Below, one piece after another: positions 26,440-36,105 of a stretch of 64,000 bases of DNA. A program made the position numbers and the translations under genes. The stretch lies in contig CP030868.2 of the NCBI GenBank assembly GCA_004010835.2, forward strand, positions 1,962,465-2,026,464, read 5' to 3'. Below the pieces are notes generated by a model. The model saw nothing but the letters and a program-made list of their open reading frames with translations, made no database searches and was not told where the DNA came from. Each line of letters opens with the position of its first letter. Position 1 is the stretch's first letter. This DNA is from Oenococcus sp. UCMA 16435 (GTDB lineage: Bacteria; Bacillota; Bacilli; Lactobacillales; Lactobacillaceae).

Positions 26440-26942
26440 ATCATATTGTTTTGTTTGAACCTTCAATGCCTGCAAATACAGGCAATATAGCTAGAACCGC
26501 TACGGCGATTAATGCACGTTTGCATTTGATAAAGCCACTTGGTTTTGATTTGGATGATAAAAAGGTAATTAGAGCTGGCTTGGATTATTGGAGTAATGTT
26601 GATTTAGTGGTTCATGAAAATTTACCTGAATTTTTGGAAACTATCAAAAAGGGAAAACTTTTTCTTGTTTCCAAATATGCCAGAATTTCTTATGATCAAG
26701 CCGATTTTTCCAATACTTCAATAGACCAGTATTTTCTGTTTGGTAACGAAGCCTATGGTCTTCCTGAAGTATTTATGCGAAAAAATCCGGAAAAAGCAAT
26801 TCGAATTCCTCAAAATGATCAACATGTTCGTTCGTTAAATTTGAGCAATTCGGTTGCCATTGTCCTTTATGAGGCAATGCGTCAGCAAAATTTTCAAGGG
26901 CTTGAACTCGTTCATGAATATGATCAAGACAAGTTAAAGTAA
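26436..26942 (+). CDS. trmL: tRNA (cytidine/uridine-2'-O-)-methyltransferase TrmL
   Basis: A 168-residue SPOUT methyltransferase that 2'-O-methylates the wobble base (position 34) of tRNA-Leu isoacceptors. The N-terminal VLFEPSMPANTGNIARTATA is the TrmL signature. The C-terminal knotted SAM site shows FGNEAYGLP and IRIPQNDQHVRSLNLSNSVA. It is coupled by a 4-base overlap (ATGA) to the upstream membrane protein. The length matches the family. Confidence 0.95.
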   Translation: MNHIVLFEPSMPANTGNIARTATAINARLHLIKPLGFDLDDKKVIRAGLDYWSNVDLVVHENLPEFLETIKKGKLFLVSKYARISYDQADFSNTSIDQYFLFGNEAYGLPEVFMRKNPEKAIRIPQNDQHVRSLNLSNSVAIVLYEAMRQQNFQGLELVHEYDQDKLK

Positions 26943-26996
26943 TACTTAAGGCATTTTTATCTGCTCGCTTTTTTTTATAGACTTAATGCTGGGTAA

Positions 26997-29360
26997 ATGG
27001 CAACAAGACGTAGAAGAAAAACTAAAAAGACACAAAAAATAAATTCAAAAACTATTTTGATACTGGCTATCGAGGTTCTATTTGTTTTGGGAATTTTCCG
27101 TCTCGGAATTATTGGAAATTTCTTTGCCAATATTTACAAATATGTTTTTGGCAATTATTTTGTTATTTTTATTTTATTGATTGCTTTCTTTTTGGGTTAC
27201 TGGCTATTGTATAAAAAATTGCCGAAAATTCCCACGCGAATTATTGTTGGCATTATTTTCTTGGCACTACCATTTTTGACGATTAGCTCGCTTTTTTTTG
27301 ATGCCGATCTTCATAACAGCACCAATCTTTTGAAGGAATTATTTAAAGTTATATCTAACGATATGCGTCACAATCGTTCCCAGGCAAATGTCGGAGGCGG
27401 TTTAATTGGCGCTGTATTATATTTAGCTCTTTCCCAAATGATTTCAAACGTTGGTGTTTGGATTGTTTCGATTTTGTCTGTTATCTTTGGACTTTTTCGC
27501 TTATTTGATAAATCCGTTCTCTATTCAATTTCAAAAGTAACTCAATTTTGTCGAGAACGAATATCTAAATTTCAAGACAAGCGAGCAAATAATTCAAAAA
27601 ATCCTCAACGAAAAAATTTCTTAAAAAAATATTTTCAGGATGGCAATGCAAAAGACGAAGAAGGGCTGGTTTCCAGAACAACTACGACAACCGAAGAGGT
27701 CCAGCCAAAAATTCGTTGGAATCAAGTTGATAGTGAAAGTAATTCTAATAGATCGACTCGCCAAAATTCAAATATCGTTCCTGATAATCCTTTAAGTAAT
27801 TCAAATCAAAATTCCGGTGTTGGGAATCTCTCAAATGCACCAACCGATTTTGACGATAAGATTTCTAAAGAAATTGATGATGACCAGATTATTGATTCAA
27901 TTGAAACTATTGATAATCCAAATTACAAAGTACCTCCGTTTTCGGTTTTATCGCACATTCAAATTGTTGATCAAACCAGTGAGTATAAGCAGTTAACAAA
28001 AAAATCTCAAATTGTTCGCGATACTTTAAAATCTTTCAATATCGACACGGAAGTTAGCTCGGTTAGCTTGGGACCGACCGTTACTCAATACGAATTGAAA
28101 CCGGCTCGTGGCGTTAAAGTTTCAACGATTGCCAACCGCGCTGACGATCTTGCACTTGCTTTATCGGCTAAATCGATTCGTATTGAAGCTCCAATTCCAG
28201 GAAAACCATTTGTTGGAGTCGAAGTTCCAAACGAAGTTCAAGCGACGGTTGGTTTTTCAGACATTATCGAGCATTCACAGTTTAATCCGAAACATCCCTT
28301 GACTGTTCCGCTTGGGCGCGATGTCAATAATGATGTCGTTTCTGCTGATTTATCAGCAATGCCGCATCTTTTAATTGCTGGAGCGACTGGATCAGGAAAA
28401 TCAGTTGCGATTAATGGAATTATCAGTTCGCTTTTGATGCGTCTAAAGCCAAATGAAGTTAAGTTAATGATGGTTGATCCAAAAAGAGTTGAATTGTCGA
28501 TGTACAACGATTTACCGCATTTGCTTGCACCGGTAATTTCCGAACCGCGAAAAGCTGCACGTGGTTTGCAAAAGGCTGTTAAAGAAATGGAACGACGCTA
28601 CGAACTATTTGCCGATCATGGCGTTCGAAATATTGACGGTTGGAATCAGAAAGTTCTCGACTACAACAAAACAAAAGGGCATGTAATGCCAAAAATGCCC
28701 TATATCGTAATTATTGTTGATGAATTGGCTGATCTAATGATGACAGCTAAAAGCGACGTTGAGACGGCAATTGTTCGTATTGCTCAGATGGGACGGGCCG
28801 CTGGCGTCCATTTGATTTTAGCTACTCAACGACCTTCGGTTGATGTCATAACTGGTTTAATTAAAGCGAATGTTCCTTCGCGAATTGCCTTTGCCGTTTC
28901 TTCGGGAATTGATAGTCGTACAATTCTTGATCAAAATGGGGCTGAAAAGTTACTTGGAAAAGGCGATATGCTTTTTGCGCCTGTTGGTAAAGAACCTATG
29001 CGAATTCAAGGAGCTTTTATTCCGGATCGAGACGTTGAGACAATTACCAACTACATTCGGGAAGAATCATCAGCTCAATATGCTTCTAGTATGTTGGTAG
29101 AAGACGGTGAATTAGCTGATAATGCAAATGAAGAAACTGGAGCAAATGGGGAACCGGTAGATGATTTGTTTAATGAAGCATCTGATTTCGTTATTCAACA
29201 AAAAAAGGCTTCAACCAGTTTATTACAGCGCCGTTTTCGGATTGGCTATAATCGGGCAGCGCGAATTATTGATGATTTGGAAGCTGCCGGGATTGTTGGA
29301 CCACAAGATGGAAGTCGCCCACGGGAAGTTTTGGTTTCGGATAAGAATACCAAGGATTAG
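26997..29360 (+). CDS. ftsK: DNA translocase FtsK/SpoIIIE
   Basis: A 787-residue septal DNA motor that clears and resolves chromosomes at the closing septum. It has a basic N-terminus, four membrane helices (about residues 20-165), a charged Ser/Asn-rich linker (about 195-300), the RecA-like motor with Walker A GATGSGKS at 462-469 and Walker B VIIVDELADLM, and a C-terminal gamma winged helix that reads KOPS-type sequences (residues 720-787). ATG 26997 has only a weak GGG upstream. It ends at a strong terminator and stands next to the division cluster. Confidence 0.95.
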   Translation: MATRRRRKTKKTQKINSKTILILAIEVLFVLGIFRLGIIGNFFANIYKYVFGNYFVIFILLIAFFLGYWLLYKKLPKIPTRIIVGIIFLALPFLTISSLFFDADLHNSTNLLKELFKVISNDMRHNRSQANVGGGLIGAVLYLALSQMISNVGVWIVSILSVIFGLFRLFDKSVLYSISKVTQFCRERISKFQDKRANNSKNPQRKNFLKKYFQDGNAKDEEGLVSRTTTTTEEVQPKIRWNQVDSESNSNRSTRQNSNIVPDNPLSNSNQNSGVGNLSNAPTDFDDKISKEIDDDQIIDSIETIDNPNYKVPPFSVLSHIQIVDQTSEYKQLTKKSQIVRDTLKSFNIDTEVSSVSLGPTVTQYELKPARGVKVSTIANRADDLALALSAKSIRIEAPIPGKPFVGVEVPNEVQATVGFSDIIEHSQFNPKHPLTVPLGRDVNNDVVSADLSAMPHLLIAGATGSGKSVAINGIISSLLMRLKPNEVKLMMVDPKRVELSMYNDLPHLLAPVISEPRKAARGLQKAVKEMERRYELFADHGVRNIDGWNQKVLDYNKTKGHVMPKMPYIVIIVDELADLMMTAKSDVETAIVRIAQMGRAAGVHLILATQRPSVDVITGLIKANVPSRIAFAVSSGIDSRTILDQNGAEKLLGKGDMLFAPVGKEPMRIQGAFIPDRDVETITNYIREESSAQYASSMLVEDGELADNANEETGANGEPVDDLFNEASDFVIQQKKASTSLLQRRFRIGYNRAARIIDDLEAAGIVGPQDGSRPREVLVSDKNTKD

Positions 29361-29365
29361 ATTAA

Positions 29366-29401
29366 TCAAGCAGATCTTTAAATAGATCTGCTTTTGTTTT
29401 T
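29366..29401 (+). terminator. Terminator of ftsK
   Basis: AAGCAGATCT and AGATCTGCTT form a perfect 10-bp stem around TTAAAT, followed by TTGTTTT, directly after the ftsK stop. Confidence 0.9.
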
Positions 29402-29454
29402 AATTATTTTAAATTGCAATTAGCATCAATCCTTTTTTTAACGTATCCTAATAA

Positions 29455-29808
29455 ATGATGTTCTACTTGGCAATATTTTTTTGGTGTATATCGATAGTAT
29501 CTTGGCTTGCTTTGCAATTTTTTGCAAAGCAGTACCAAATTAGTGATACTCCCTTTTGGGATTGGCTGATTCCAGCTGATTTTTTTCTTGTAATTGTTTT
29601 GATTGATCATTACTTGGCTTTCAACTTTCAATACATTGCAATTGCTTTTTGGCTGTTGATTTGGCTGTTGATCGTCATTTTGCTAATCTTTAAATCAGAT
29701 GATCGACATAGTCTGAAAAAATTCTGGATTTGGTTTATTAATTTGACAGGGACTATTTTGTTAATAGAATTAATTGGAATTATCGTCTACGTATTTATAA
29801 ATCACTAA
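29455..29808 (+). CDS. DUF3397 family membrane protein
   Basis: A 117-residue protein with four predicted membrane helices and almost no soluble part, matching DUF3397, a family that stands just before mraZ in many lactic acid bacteria. Its function is unknown; its constant position suggests a link to envelope growth. Two adjacent ATGs (29455, 29458) could start it. There is no Shine-Dalgarno, and a -10-like TATCCT (29444-29449) would place the transcript start at about 29456. Its own terminator follows, so it is not in the mraZ operon. Confidence 0.75.
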   Translation: MMFYLAIFFWCISIVSWLALQFFAKQYQISDTPFWDWLIPADFFLVIVLIDHYLAFNFQYIAIAFWLLIWLLIVILLIFKSDDRHSLKKFWIWFINLTGTILLIELIGIIVYVFINH

Positions 29809-29835
29809 ACCGGTTCTAACGAACCGGCTTTTTTA
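29807..29835 (+). terminator. Terminator between DUF3397 and mraZ
   Basis: AACCGGTTC, loop TAAC and GAACCGG are followed by CTTTTTT. This separates the DUF3397 gene from the division operon. Confidence 0.9.
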
Positions 29836-29853
29836 TTATTTTTTTCTGTGGAT

Positions 29854-29890
29854 AAGTGGTGAACAAGTGGAAAAAAGTGGGGGAAAGTGG
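29854..29890 (+). promoter_or_regulatory. MraZ operator: four phased AAGTGG repeats
   Basis: AAGTGG occurs at 29854, 29865, 29875 and 29885, a spacing of 11, 10 and 10 bases, so all face the same side of the helix. Arrays of GTGG-type direct repeats upstream of mraZ are the binding sites of the MraZ ring and mediate autoregulation of the division cluster. No clear -35/-10 pair could be set against it. Confidence 0.8.
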
Positions 29891-29927
29891 TAAATTTATG
29901 AATGAACTTGAAAGGAGGATTAAACGC

Positions 29928-30359
29928 ATGTTTATGGGCGAGTATCAACATACGCTGGACGATAAATCCCGTTTAATCATTCCGGCTAAGTTTCGAAACC
30001 AATTGGGCGACACCTTTGTTGTTACCCGCTGGATGGAACATTCTTTATTCGCTTTTCCCAAAGACGAATGGGATAAATTTGAAGAAAAATTGAATAAACT
30101 TCCTTTTGGAGCCAAGGATGCCCGTGCTTTTCGCCGCTTTGTGCTTGCTGGAGCAATTGAGTCCGATTTTGACAAGCAGGGAAGGATAATTATTCCTACT
30201 GTTTTAAAAGAACATGCTCAGCTGAAAAAAAATGTCGTAATCACTGGTTCAGGCAATGGTTTTGAAATTTGGAGTAAAGACAATTGGGAAGAATATACAG
30301 CTGGTACAGCCGAGAATTTCGATCAAATTGCTGAAGAGTTGACGGACTTTGACTTATGA
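29928..30359 (+). CDS. mraZ: Transcriptional regulator MraZ
   Basis: A 143-residue ring-forming DNA-binding protein with two AbrB-like (SpoVT-AbrB) halves. Each carries a family motif: DDKSRLIIPAKFR near residue 11 and FDKQGRIIIPTVLK near residue 81. It represses the division and cell wall operon in studied bacteria. ATG 29928 has an ideal AAAGGAGG 10 bases upstream. The same frame is open back to 29856, but that extension would cover its own operator repeats and is rejected. rsmH overlaps its end by 4 bases. Confidence 0.96.
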   Translation: MFMGEYQHTLDDKSRLIIPAKFRNQLGDTFVVTRWMEHSLFAFPKDEWDKFEEKLNKLPFGAKDARAFRRFVLAGAIESDFDKQGRIIIPTVLKEHAQLKKNVVITGSGNGFEIWSKDNWEEYTAGTAENFDQIAEELTDFDL

Positions 30360-31300
30360 CGGAAAACTATGGGCACGTTACAGTTTTTCTGCAACAGGCA
30401 GTGGAAAATTTAGCTGTGAAGACTAATGGGGTTTATGTTGATGCAACGCTTGGGGGCGGTGGCCACACCGACCTTTTGCTGAAGAAAGCTATTCATGGGC
30501 ACGTTTATAGTTTTGACCAGGATGGAAATGCGATTGATTTCAACAAAAAGCGTTTCTCAAAAGAAATTTCTGAGGGACGTCTAAGTTTAATTCATTCGAA
30601 TTTTCAGAATTTGATTAAGGAATTAAATTTACTGAGTGTCTTTCAAATAGATGGCATTGTATTTGATCTTGGTGTTAGTTCTCCTCAATTTGACGATCAA
30701 AAACGCGGTTTTAGCTATCGCAGTGATTCCCGCCTGGATATGCGCATGGATCAGAATCAAAGTCTTGATGCCTACCAAATTGTTAACACCTGGGAATACA
30801 AAGATCTTGCTTCGATTATTAATCGCTATGGTGAGGAAAAATTTGCAAGTCCAATCGCGAGGAAAATTATTAAACGACGAGAGAATCGGCCGATTGTTAC
30901 TACTGAAGAACTCGTAGAGACAATCAAAGAGGCTTTGCCTGACAAAGTTTTACACAAAAAAGGGCATCCGGCCAAAAAAACTTTTCAAGCGATAAGGATT
31001 GCTGTCAATGATGAATTGGCCGTTTTGCAGGAAGCACTCAAGCAGGCCAGCCAATTGCTTGATAGCGGAGGTAGGATTTCTGTGATTACTTTTCAATCAT
31101 TGGAAGATCGGATTGTTAAACATTTTTTTAATCAACTGGCAACCAAGAATCAACTCCCGAGTAAACTGCCGGTACCGGACAAGTTTATTAAAGAAGAATT
31201 CAAATTAATTACTAAGCATCCAATCGTACCTTCGATAAATGAAATAAAAGAAAACCATCGCGCCCATAGCGCGAAACTTCGAGTTTTGGAGAAAAACTAA
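30356..31300 (+). CDS. rsmH: 16S rRNA (cytosine-1402-N4)-methyltransferase RsmH (MraW)
   Basis: A 314-residue SAM-dependent methyltransferase that N4-methylates C1402 of 16S rRNA in the ribosome P site. The family signature VDATLGGGGHTDLLL is at residues 27-41, with a SAM-binding FDQDGNA loop and GVSSPQFDDQKRGFSYR further on. It overlaps mraZ by 4 bases and ftsL by 1 base (TAATG), the standard mraZ-rsmH-ftsL order. The length is typical. Confidence 0.97.
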   Translation: MTENYGHVTVFLQQAVENLAVKTNGVYVDATLGGGGHTDLLLKKAIHGHVYSFDQDGNAIDFNKKRFSKEISEGRLSLIHSNFQNLIKELNLLSVFQIDGIVFDLGVSSPQFDDQKRGFSYRSDSRLDMRMDQNQSLDAYQIVNTWEYKDLASIINRYGEEKFASPIARKIIKRRENRPIVTTEELVETIKEALPDKVLHKKGHPAKKTFQAIRIAVNDELAVLQEALKQASQLLDSGGRISVITFQSLEDRIVKHFFNQLATKNQLPSKLPVPDKFIKEEFKLITKHPIVPSINEIKENHRAHSAKLRVLEKN

Positions 31301-31674
31301 TGGCACAAAACGCACCTTCAATTACATATCGAAAATTAAAAGATAATCGTCCGTCGTTGACGGTTGTTCCACCAAAAACCAAACAGCGGACCTTTAAAAA
31401 GGCACGTTGGTCTTTGAATGATTATCTTTTTGTGTTTATAGTTTCGGCTCTTGTCGGAGGAGTAATGTTTGTTAGTCTTCTACTTTCTAATGCAACCACT
31501 CGCGTGGATAGCCAGCTTGAAACAGCCAGTAGTCAAATTACTAAATTAAAAAGTGAAAATGATAAATCAAAACAAAAAATTACTCAGATGACCAGCCTGT
31601 CTGCTTTGAAAAGTTTTGCAAAAAAGAATGGTATGACATTAAATTCGGAAAACGTACAAAATATTGATAAATAG
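31300..31674 (+). CDS. ftsL: Cell division protein FtsL
   Basis: A 124-residue bitopic division protein: a basic cytoplasmic tail of about 45 residues, one membrane helix (DYLFVFIVSALVGGVMFVSL region, about 45-67) and an extracellular coiled coil (ETASSQITKLKSENDKSKQK). FtsL joins DivIB and DivIC/FtsB to activate septal wall synthesis. Its sequence is weakly conserved, and the call rests on topology and place between rsmH and the PBP gene. Stop and next start share a base. Confidence 0.9.
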   Translation: MAQNAPSITYRKLKDNRPSLTVVPPKTKQRTFKKARWSLNDYLFVFIVSALVGGVMFVSLLLSNATTRVDSQLETASSQITKLKSENDKSKQKITQMTSLSALKSFAKKNGMTLNSENVQNIDK

Positions 31675-33827
31675 TGGAAAACAAAAAGCGTAAAAATTCA
31701 AAAACAAGTCCAATTAATCGGAGCAAAAGAGCCGGAATGATGATTTTCTTTACCATTTCGGTTATTTTGTTGGCTCTTGCTATTCATTTCGTTTATGTCT
31801 CGGCTACCAAAACTGTTAAAGGCCGTAAACTGTCAGAAAGTGAATTAAAACATTTTGTGTCTAACCAGACAATTCAACCGAAACGAGGAGAAATTTTCGA
31901 TTCAACCGGTCAGGTGCTGGCTGAAAATACAACTACTTATAATCTTTATGCCATTGTTGACAAAAGCTATAAATCCAACGGTAAAGCTTTGTACGTCGTT
32001 AATAAGAAAAAGACTGCCAAGCTTTTATCAAAGGTAATCGATATGAAAGAAAGTGATATTTTAAAGCGTTTGGATGCGAAAAAAGGTACTTTTCAAGTCG
32101 AGTTCGGTTCCGCTGGTCAAAATCTAAGTATTTCTCAACATGACAAAATTGTGGCTGCAAAACTTCCTGGCCTAAAATTCACAACAAATGCTTCTCGTCT
32201 TTATCCAAACGGGGTCTTCGCTTCGCAAATCGTTGGTTTAACTGCCAATAAAACTAATTCCAAAACACAGTCGACCAAAATGACCGGAATTATGGGAATT
32301 GAAGAATCTATGAATAAGTATTTGGCCGGCAAAGCTGGTGTCAAAACCGGACAGCAAACAGCCAGCGGAGTTGCTTTAACTTCTTCTACAAATAAAAAAG
32401 TTAAAGAAGGCGACAATGTCTATTTAACTTTGAACTATAACCTCCAATATCAACTTGAGAGTTTAATGAGCCATGTCTATAAAGTAACTAAGCCAAAAGC
32501 GATGACGGCTATTTTAGTAAATGCCAAAACCGGAGCTATTTTGGCTGCAACACAAAGGCCGACATTTAACGCTTCAACTAAAAAAGGACTCAGCAATATG
32601 TGGGATAATCTGCTGGTTCAGGATCCAATCGAACCAGGATCAACAATGAAGGTCTTCACTCTGTCGGCGGCCATTGATACAGGCCATTGGAATCCAACTG
32701 CAACCTTCAAATCAGGCGAATTGAACGTTGGTAGTCAAAAAGTTTACGATGCTGAAGACGATATGGGAGTTCTTACTTATCGGGAAGGATTTGCGAGATC
32801 TTCGAATGTGGCTTTTGCGAAAACAGAAATCAGTATGGGCCCAACGATATGGCGTAATTACATCAATAAGTTCCGTTTTCTTAAAGCAACTAAAACAATG
32901 CTACCGAATGAATCAGCTGGTTCAATTGTTTTCAACGAACCGATTGAGCAAGCCGATACGGCATTTGGCCAGGGCATTGATGTTACACCAATGCAGATTG
33001 TCCAAGGCTTGACTGCTGTAGCTAATGATGGACGGGAGATTAGACCTTATCTTGTGTCGAAAGTTGTCAATCCTGACACGAATAAAGTTGTATATAAAAA
33101 CAAAAAACAAGTCCTTTCTCGAACGATGAAAAAAACGACTGCCGAGCAGGTTAGAAAAGATATGATCGATGTTGTTAATCTGCCGGACGGGACTGCAAAA
33201 ACTTATTCACTTGCAAAAGAAGGTTATCAGATTGCAGCGAAAACCGGAACTGCTCAAATTGCAATTGATGGTAAATACACCGACAACTATGATGAGTCGA
33301 CTCACTCGGTTGAGGTTTTGGTACCTGCAAAACATCCTAAATTTATCTTTTATATGTATTTGAAACAACCGGAGAAATTTATCGGCGGTTTGGCCGATAC
33401 TACTATCAATACGGTTTTTCATCCATTAATTTTATCTGCTTTGAACGCTGCAAAAGCAAGCAGCAATGTTAAAGTTAAAAATGCTACCGTTCCAGATTTA
33501 CAGGGGAAAATTGCTTCAGGAGTTGAGGCCTCGTTAAAAAGTGCGGGTTTGACTCTGGTTATCGTTGGGGATAGTTCGAAAAAAATTACTTCTCAGTCAA
33601 TTAGTCCTGAAACGAAAATTGTTAGTGGCCAAAAGATTTTTGTTAAAACATCCGGTGATGTTGTAATGCCAAACATGAAGGGCTGGTCAATCTCGGACGT
33701 TTCGACTTTTTCCAGTTTAACCGGGATCAATCTTTCTTACTCCGGTGCCGGGAAAGTTGTTTCGCAGAGCATTAGCACGAAGAGTACTATAAAAAAGGGA
33801 GAAAATTTGGGGGTAAAACTACAATGA
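31674..33827 (+). CDS. pbpX: Septal penicillin-binding protein 2x with PASTA domains
   Basis: A 717-residue class B PBP that cross-links septal peptidoglycan. One N-terminal membrane anchor (about residues 22-45) precedes a dimerisation domain. The transpeptidase has the active-site SxxK Ser323-Lys326 (STMK), SSN in SSNVAFAK, and KTGT from Lys523. Two C-terminal PASTA domains (about 600-717) bind wall fragments. The start is GTG 31674, sharing one base with the ftsL stop. It is the FtsI/PBP2x of this cluster and a beta-lactam target. Confidence 0.95.
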   Translation: MENKKRKNSKTSPINRSKRAGMMIFFTISVILLALAIHFVYVSATKTVKGRKLSESELKHFVSNQTIQPKRGEIFDSTGQVLAENTTTYNLYAIVDKSYKSNGKALYVVNKKKTAKLLSKVIDMKESDILKRLDAKKGTFQVEFGSAGQNLSISQHDKIVAAKLPGLKFTTNASRLYPNGVFASQIVGLTANKTNSKTQSTKMTGIMGIEESMNKYLAGKAGVKTGQQTASGVALTSSTNKKVKEGDNVYLTLNYNLQYQLESLMSHVYKVTKPKAMTAILVNAKTGAILAATQRPTFNASTKKGLSNMWDNLLVQDPIEPGSTMKVFTLSAAIDTGHWNPTATFKSGELNVGSQKVYDAEDDMGVLTYREGFARSSNVAFAKTEISMGPTIWRNYINKFRFLKATKTMLPNESAGSIVFNEPIEQADTAFGQGIDVTPMQIVQGLTAVANDGREIRPYLVSKVVNPDTNKVVYKNKKQVLSRTMKKTTAEQVRKDMIDVVNLPDGTAKTYSLAKEGYQIAAKTGTAQIAIDGKYTDNYDESTHSVEVLVPAKHPKFIFYMYLKQPEKFIGGLADTTINTVFHPLILSALNAAKASSNVKVKNATVPDLQGKIASGVEASLKSAGLTLVIVGDSSKKITSQSISPETKIVSGQKIFVKTSGDVVMPNMKGWSISDVSTFSSLTGINLSYSGAGKVVSQSISTKSTIKKGENLGVKLQ

Positions 33828-34801
33828 TTTTTCAGATATTTTCCGCCTTGCTGATTGGTTTTCTAATCGCTTTTGTGGCAACTCCTTTTCTGATTGGCTA
33901 TTTAACCAGTCGAGGAGAGGTCGGAGTTGAGAGAAGCGGCAAAAGGGGTTTTGGGGTTGATACCTCCGAAAAAAACGGCACTCCGTCGATGGGAGGAATT
34001 GCTTTTATTCTGAGCTCGCTTTGTGCGACTTTAATCGTTATGTTTCTTTTTGGATCGGATTCGATTAATGTTATTTTTTTCATTGTCAGTTTCTTGTCTT
34101 TTGGTTTGATTGGTCTAATTGATGATGCTTTGAAAGTCTTTTATCATCGTGATGAGGGTTTTCGATTTATTCCTAAATTGATAGCACAGATTATTTCGGC
34201 GGCTTTGATAACGATTATATTGGTGGCTGTCCATATTCCTGATAAATTGACTTTTCCTTTTTTTAGAGCATTGCCTTTTTATTTTTTGATTCAATTTGCT
34301 TTTTATTTGTTTTGGTTTGTCGGCTGGAGTAATGCGGCCAATTTCGTTGACGGAATCGATGGTCTTTTAGCCGGAATCGCTTTTTTGATTTTTGTTGGTT
34401 ATGGAATTATTGGAATTAAAGAAAATTTAAGTTTATTGGTTATTTTTGATTTTTCCGTTGTTGGTTCTCTGATTGCATATTTTATTTTTAATCGACCAAA
34501 AGCGAAAATTTTTATGGGCGATTGCGGAAGCATGGCTCTTGGAGCTGCAATGGCCATTAACGCGATTTTTTTGCAGCATCCTTGGAGCCTTTTATGGTTT
34601 GGACTGATTTTGGTAGCGGATACTGTTTCAGTTATGGTTCAGGTTCTTGTTTATCATTTCTTTCATGTTCGGGTTTTCCCAGTTGCTCCTTTACAGCATA
34701 GTTTTCAAAGGGCTGGCTGGAGCGAATGGAAAATTGATAGTCTGTTTTGGACTATTCAGCTTATAATTACCGTGATTGGAGTATTTGTATGGATCAAATG
34801 A
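33824..34801 (+). CDS. mraY: Phospho-N-acetylmuramoyl-pentapeptide transferase MraY
   Basis: A 325-residue polytopic enzyme (ten membrane segments) that moves phospho-MurNAc-pentapeptide onto undecaprenyl phosphate to make lipid I, the first membrane step of peptidoglycan synthesis. Conserved loops seen are [27 protein letters not shown] with catalytic Asp, [11 protein letters not shown] and a His-rich segment near PLQHSFQ. It overlaps the PBP gene by 4 bases and murD by 13. Length is normal. Confidence 0.97.
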   Translation: MIFQIFSALLIGFLIAFVATPFLIGYLTSRGEVGVERSGKRGFGVDTSEKNGTPSMGGIAFILSSLCATLIVMFLFGSDSINVIFFIVSFLSFGLIGLIDDALKVFYHRDEGFRFIPKLIAQIISAALITIILVAVHIPDKLTFPFFRALPFYFLIQFAFYLFWFVGWSNAANFVDGIDGLLAGIAFLIFVGYGIIGIKENLSLLVIFDFSVVGSLIAYFIFNRPKAKIFMGDCGSMALGAAMAINAIFLQHPWSLLWFGLILVADTVSVMVQVLVYHFFHVRVFPVAPLQHSFQRAGWSEWKIDSLFWTIQLIITVIGVFVWIK

Positions 34802-36105
34802 ATTATCAGAATAAAAAAGTATTGGTTTATGGGTGGGCACGTTCCGGAAAGGCTGTTTATCAGCTTTTAAAAAAAATTGGAGCAAGAGTTTATGTAACGA
34901 CCGATGAAAAACCAGATGATCTTTTTGATGATGTTAATTTCGTTGATGATATAGATGAAAGTTTTGATTTATTAGTCAAAAACCCTGGTATTCGTTATGA
35001 AAAGGAAATTATAAAAAAAGCACTTAACTTAAACATTCCTGTGATTACGGAAGTTCAGGTTGCTCTTGATCAGTTTAAAGGAGAATTACTTGCTGTTACC
35101 GGTTCGAATGGTAAAACAACAACTACCACTTTAATTGGAAAAATGCTTAAAGCAGACAATGTCGATGTAAAAGTCGGTGGGAATATCGGAATTCCAGTTA
35201 GTGAATTATTGCTGGCTGATATTCAGCCAAGAGTTTTGATGCTTGAATTATCAAGTTTTCAATTGCTTGGGGCTCAGAATATTAAGCCAAAAATAGCTGT
35301 TATAACAAATCTTTTTGCTTCCCATATTGATTTTCATCATACACGGGAAAACTACCTTCGGGCGAAGTTTTCGATCACTCAGCACCAAACAAAGGATGAT
35401 TATCTGATTTTAAATGATTCTTCGAGCGATTCTAAAGATTTTGCAAAACGTTCTCAAGCAGATGATTATTATTTTTCTCCAACAAATACTTCTGTTAATA
35501 CTTACGTTAATGATGGAATAATTTATTTTGACGATGAAAAGATAATCGACCTTTCTAAGATCGTTTTGGTCGGCGAGCATAATTTAGAAAATATTTTGGC
35601 AGCTATTACGGCTGCCAAAATATTTGGTGTTTCAAACCGGGCAATTGAAAAAGTTCTCACTTCGTTTACAGGCCTTGAACATAGATTGGAACCGGTTGGG
35701 GTAATTGAAGAACGAACCGTTTATAACGATTCCAAGGCAACTGATATAGAAGCTACGCAAAAGGCTCTGGCCAGCTTTAAAGAACCGATTACTTTGATCG
35801 CCGGTGGACTTGATCGAGGCGATGACTTGAATCGTTTGGTACCGAACTTCCAGAATGTTGCGACTTTGATAACTTACGGCCAAACCAAAAATAAATTACA
35901 AATTGCCGGTCAAAAAGCCGGTATTGAGGAAACAGTTGTTGTCGATAATTTAAAAGAAGCTGTTTCTAAAGCAAAGAAACTTAGTAAACCGGGCCAAGTA
36001 TTGCTGTTCAGTCCGGCTGCCGCCAGTTGGGATCAGTTTCCAAATTTTGAAATTCGTGGCGAGGAGTTCAAAAAAATGATTAAGAATCAGGAGGCCTGGT
36101 CATGA
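34789..36105 (+). CDS. murD: UDP-N-acetylmuramoylalanine-D-glutamate ligase MurD
   Basis: A 438-residue cytoplasmic ligase that adds D-Glu to UDP-MurNAc-L-Ala. The ATP loop [15 protein letters not shown] is at about residues 97-111, followed by the Mur-ligase central and C-terminal domains ([21 protein letters not shown]). ATG 34789 is chosen because GGAG lies 8 bases upstream and it lies inside the end of mraY; an earlier in-frame ATG at 34747 has no ribosome site. It overlaps murG by 4 bases. Confidence 0.96.
   Translation: MDQMNYQNKKVLVYGWARSGKAVYQLLKKIGARVYVTTDEKPDDLFDDVNFVDDIDESFDLLVKNPGIRYEKEIIKKALNLNIPVITEVQVALDQFKGELLAVTGSNGKTTTTTLIGKMLKADNVDVKVGGNIGIPVSELLLADIQPRVLMLELSSFQLLGAQNIKPKIAVITNLFASHIDFHHTRENYLRAKFSITQHQTKDDYLILNDSSSDSKDFAKRSQADDYYFSPTNTSVNTYVNDGIIYFDDEKIIDLSKIVLVGEHNLENILAAITAAKIFGVSNRAIEKVLTSFTGLEHRLEPVGVIEERTVYNDSKATDIEATQKALASFKEPITLIAGGLDRGDDLNRLVPNFQNVATLITYGQTKNKLQIAGQKAGIEETVVVDNLKEAVSKAKKLSKPGQVLLFSPAAASWDQFPNFEIRGEEFKKMIKNQEAWS

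Noticed and set aside
29856..29927. Upstream extension of mraZ from a GTG
   Set aside because: It would translate the operator repeats; AAAGGAGG marks ATG 29928 and the family starts there.
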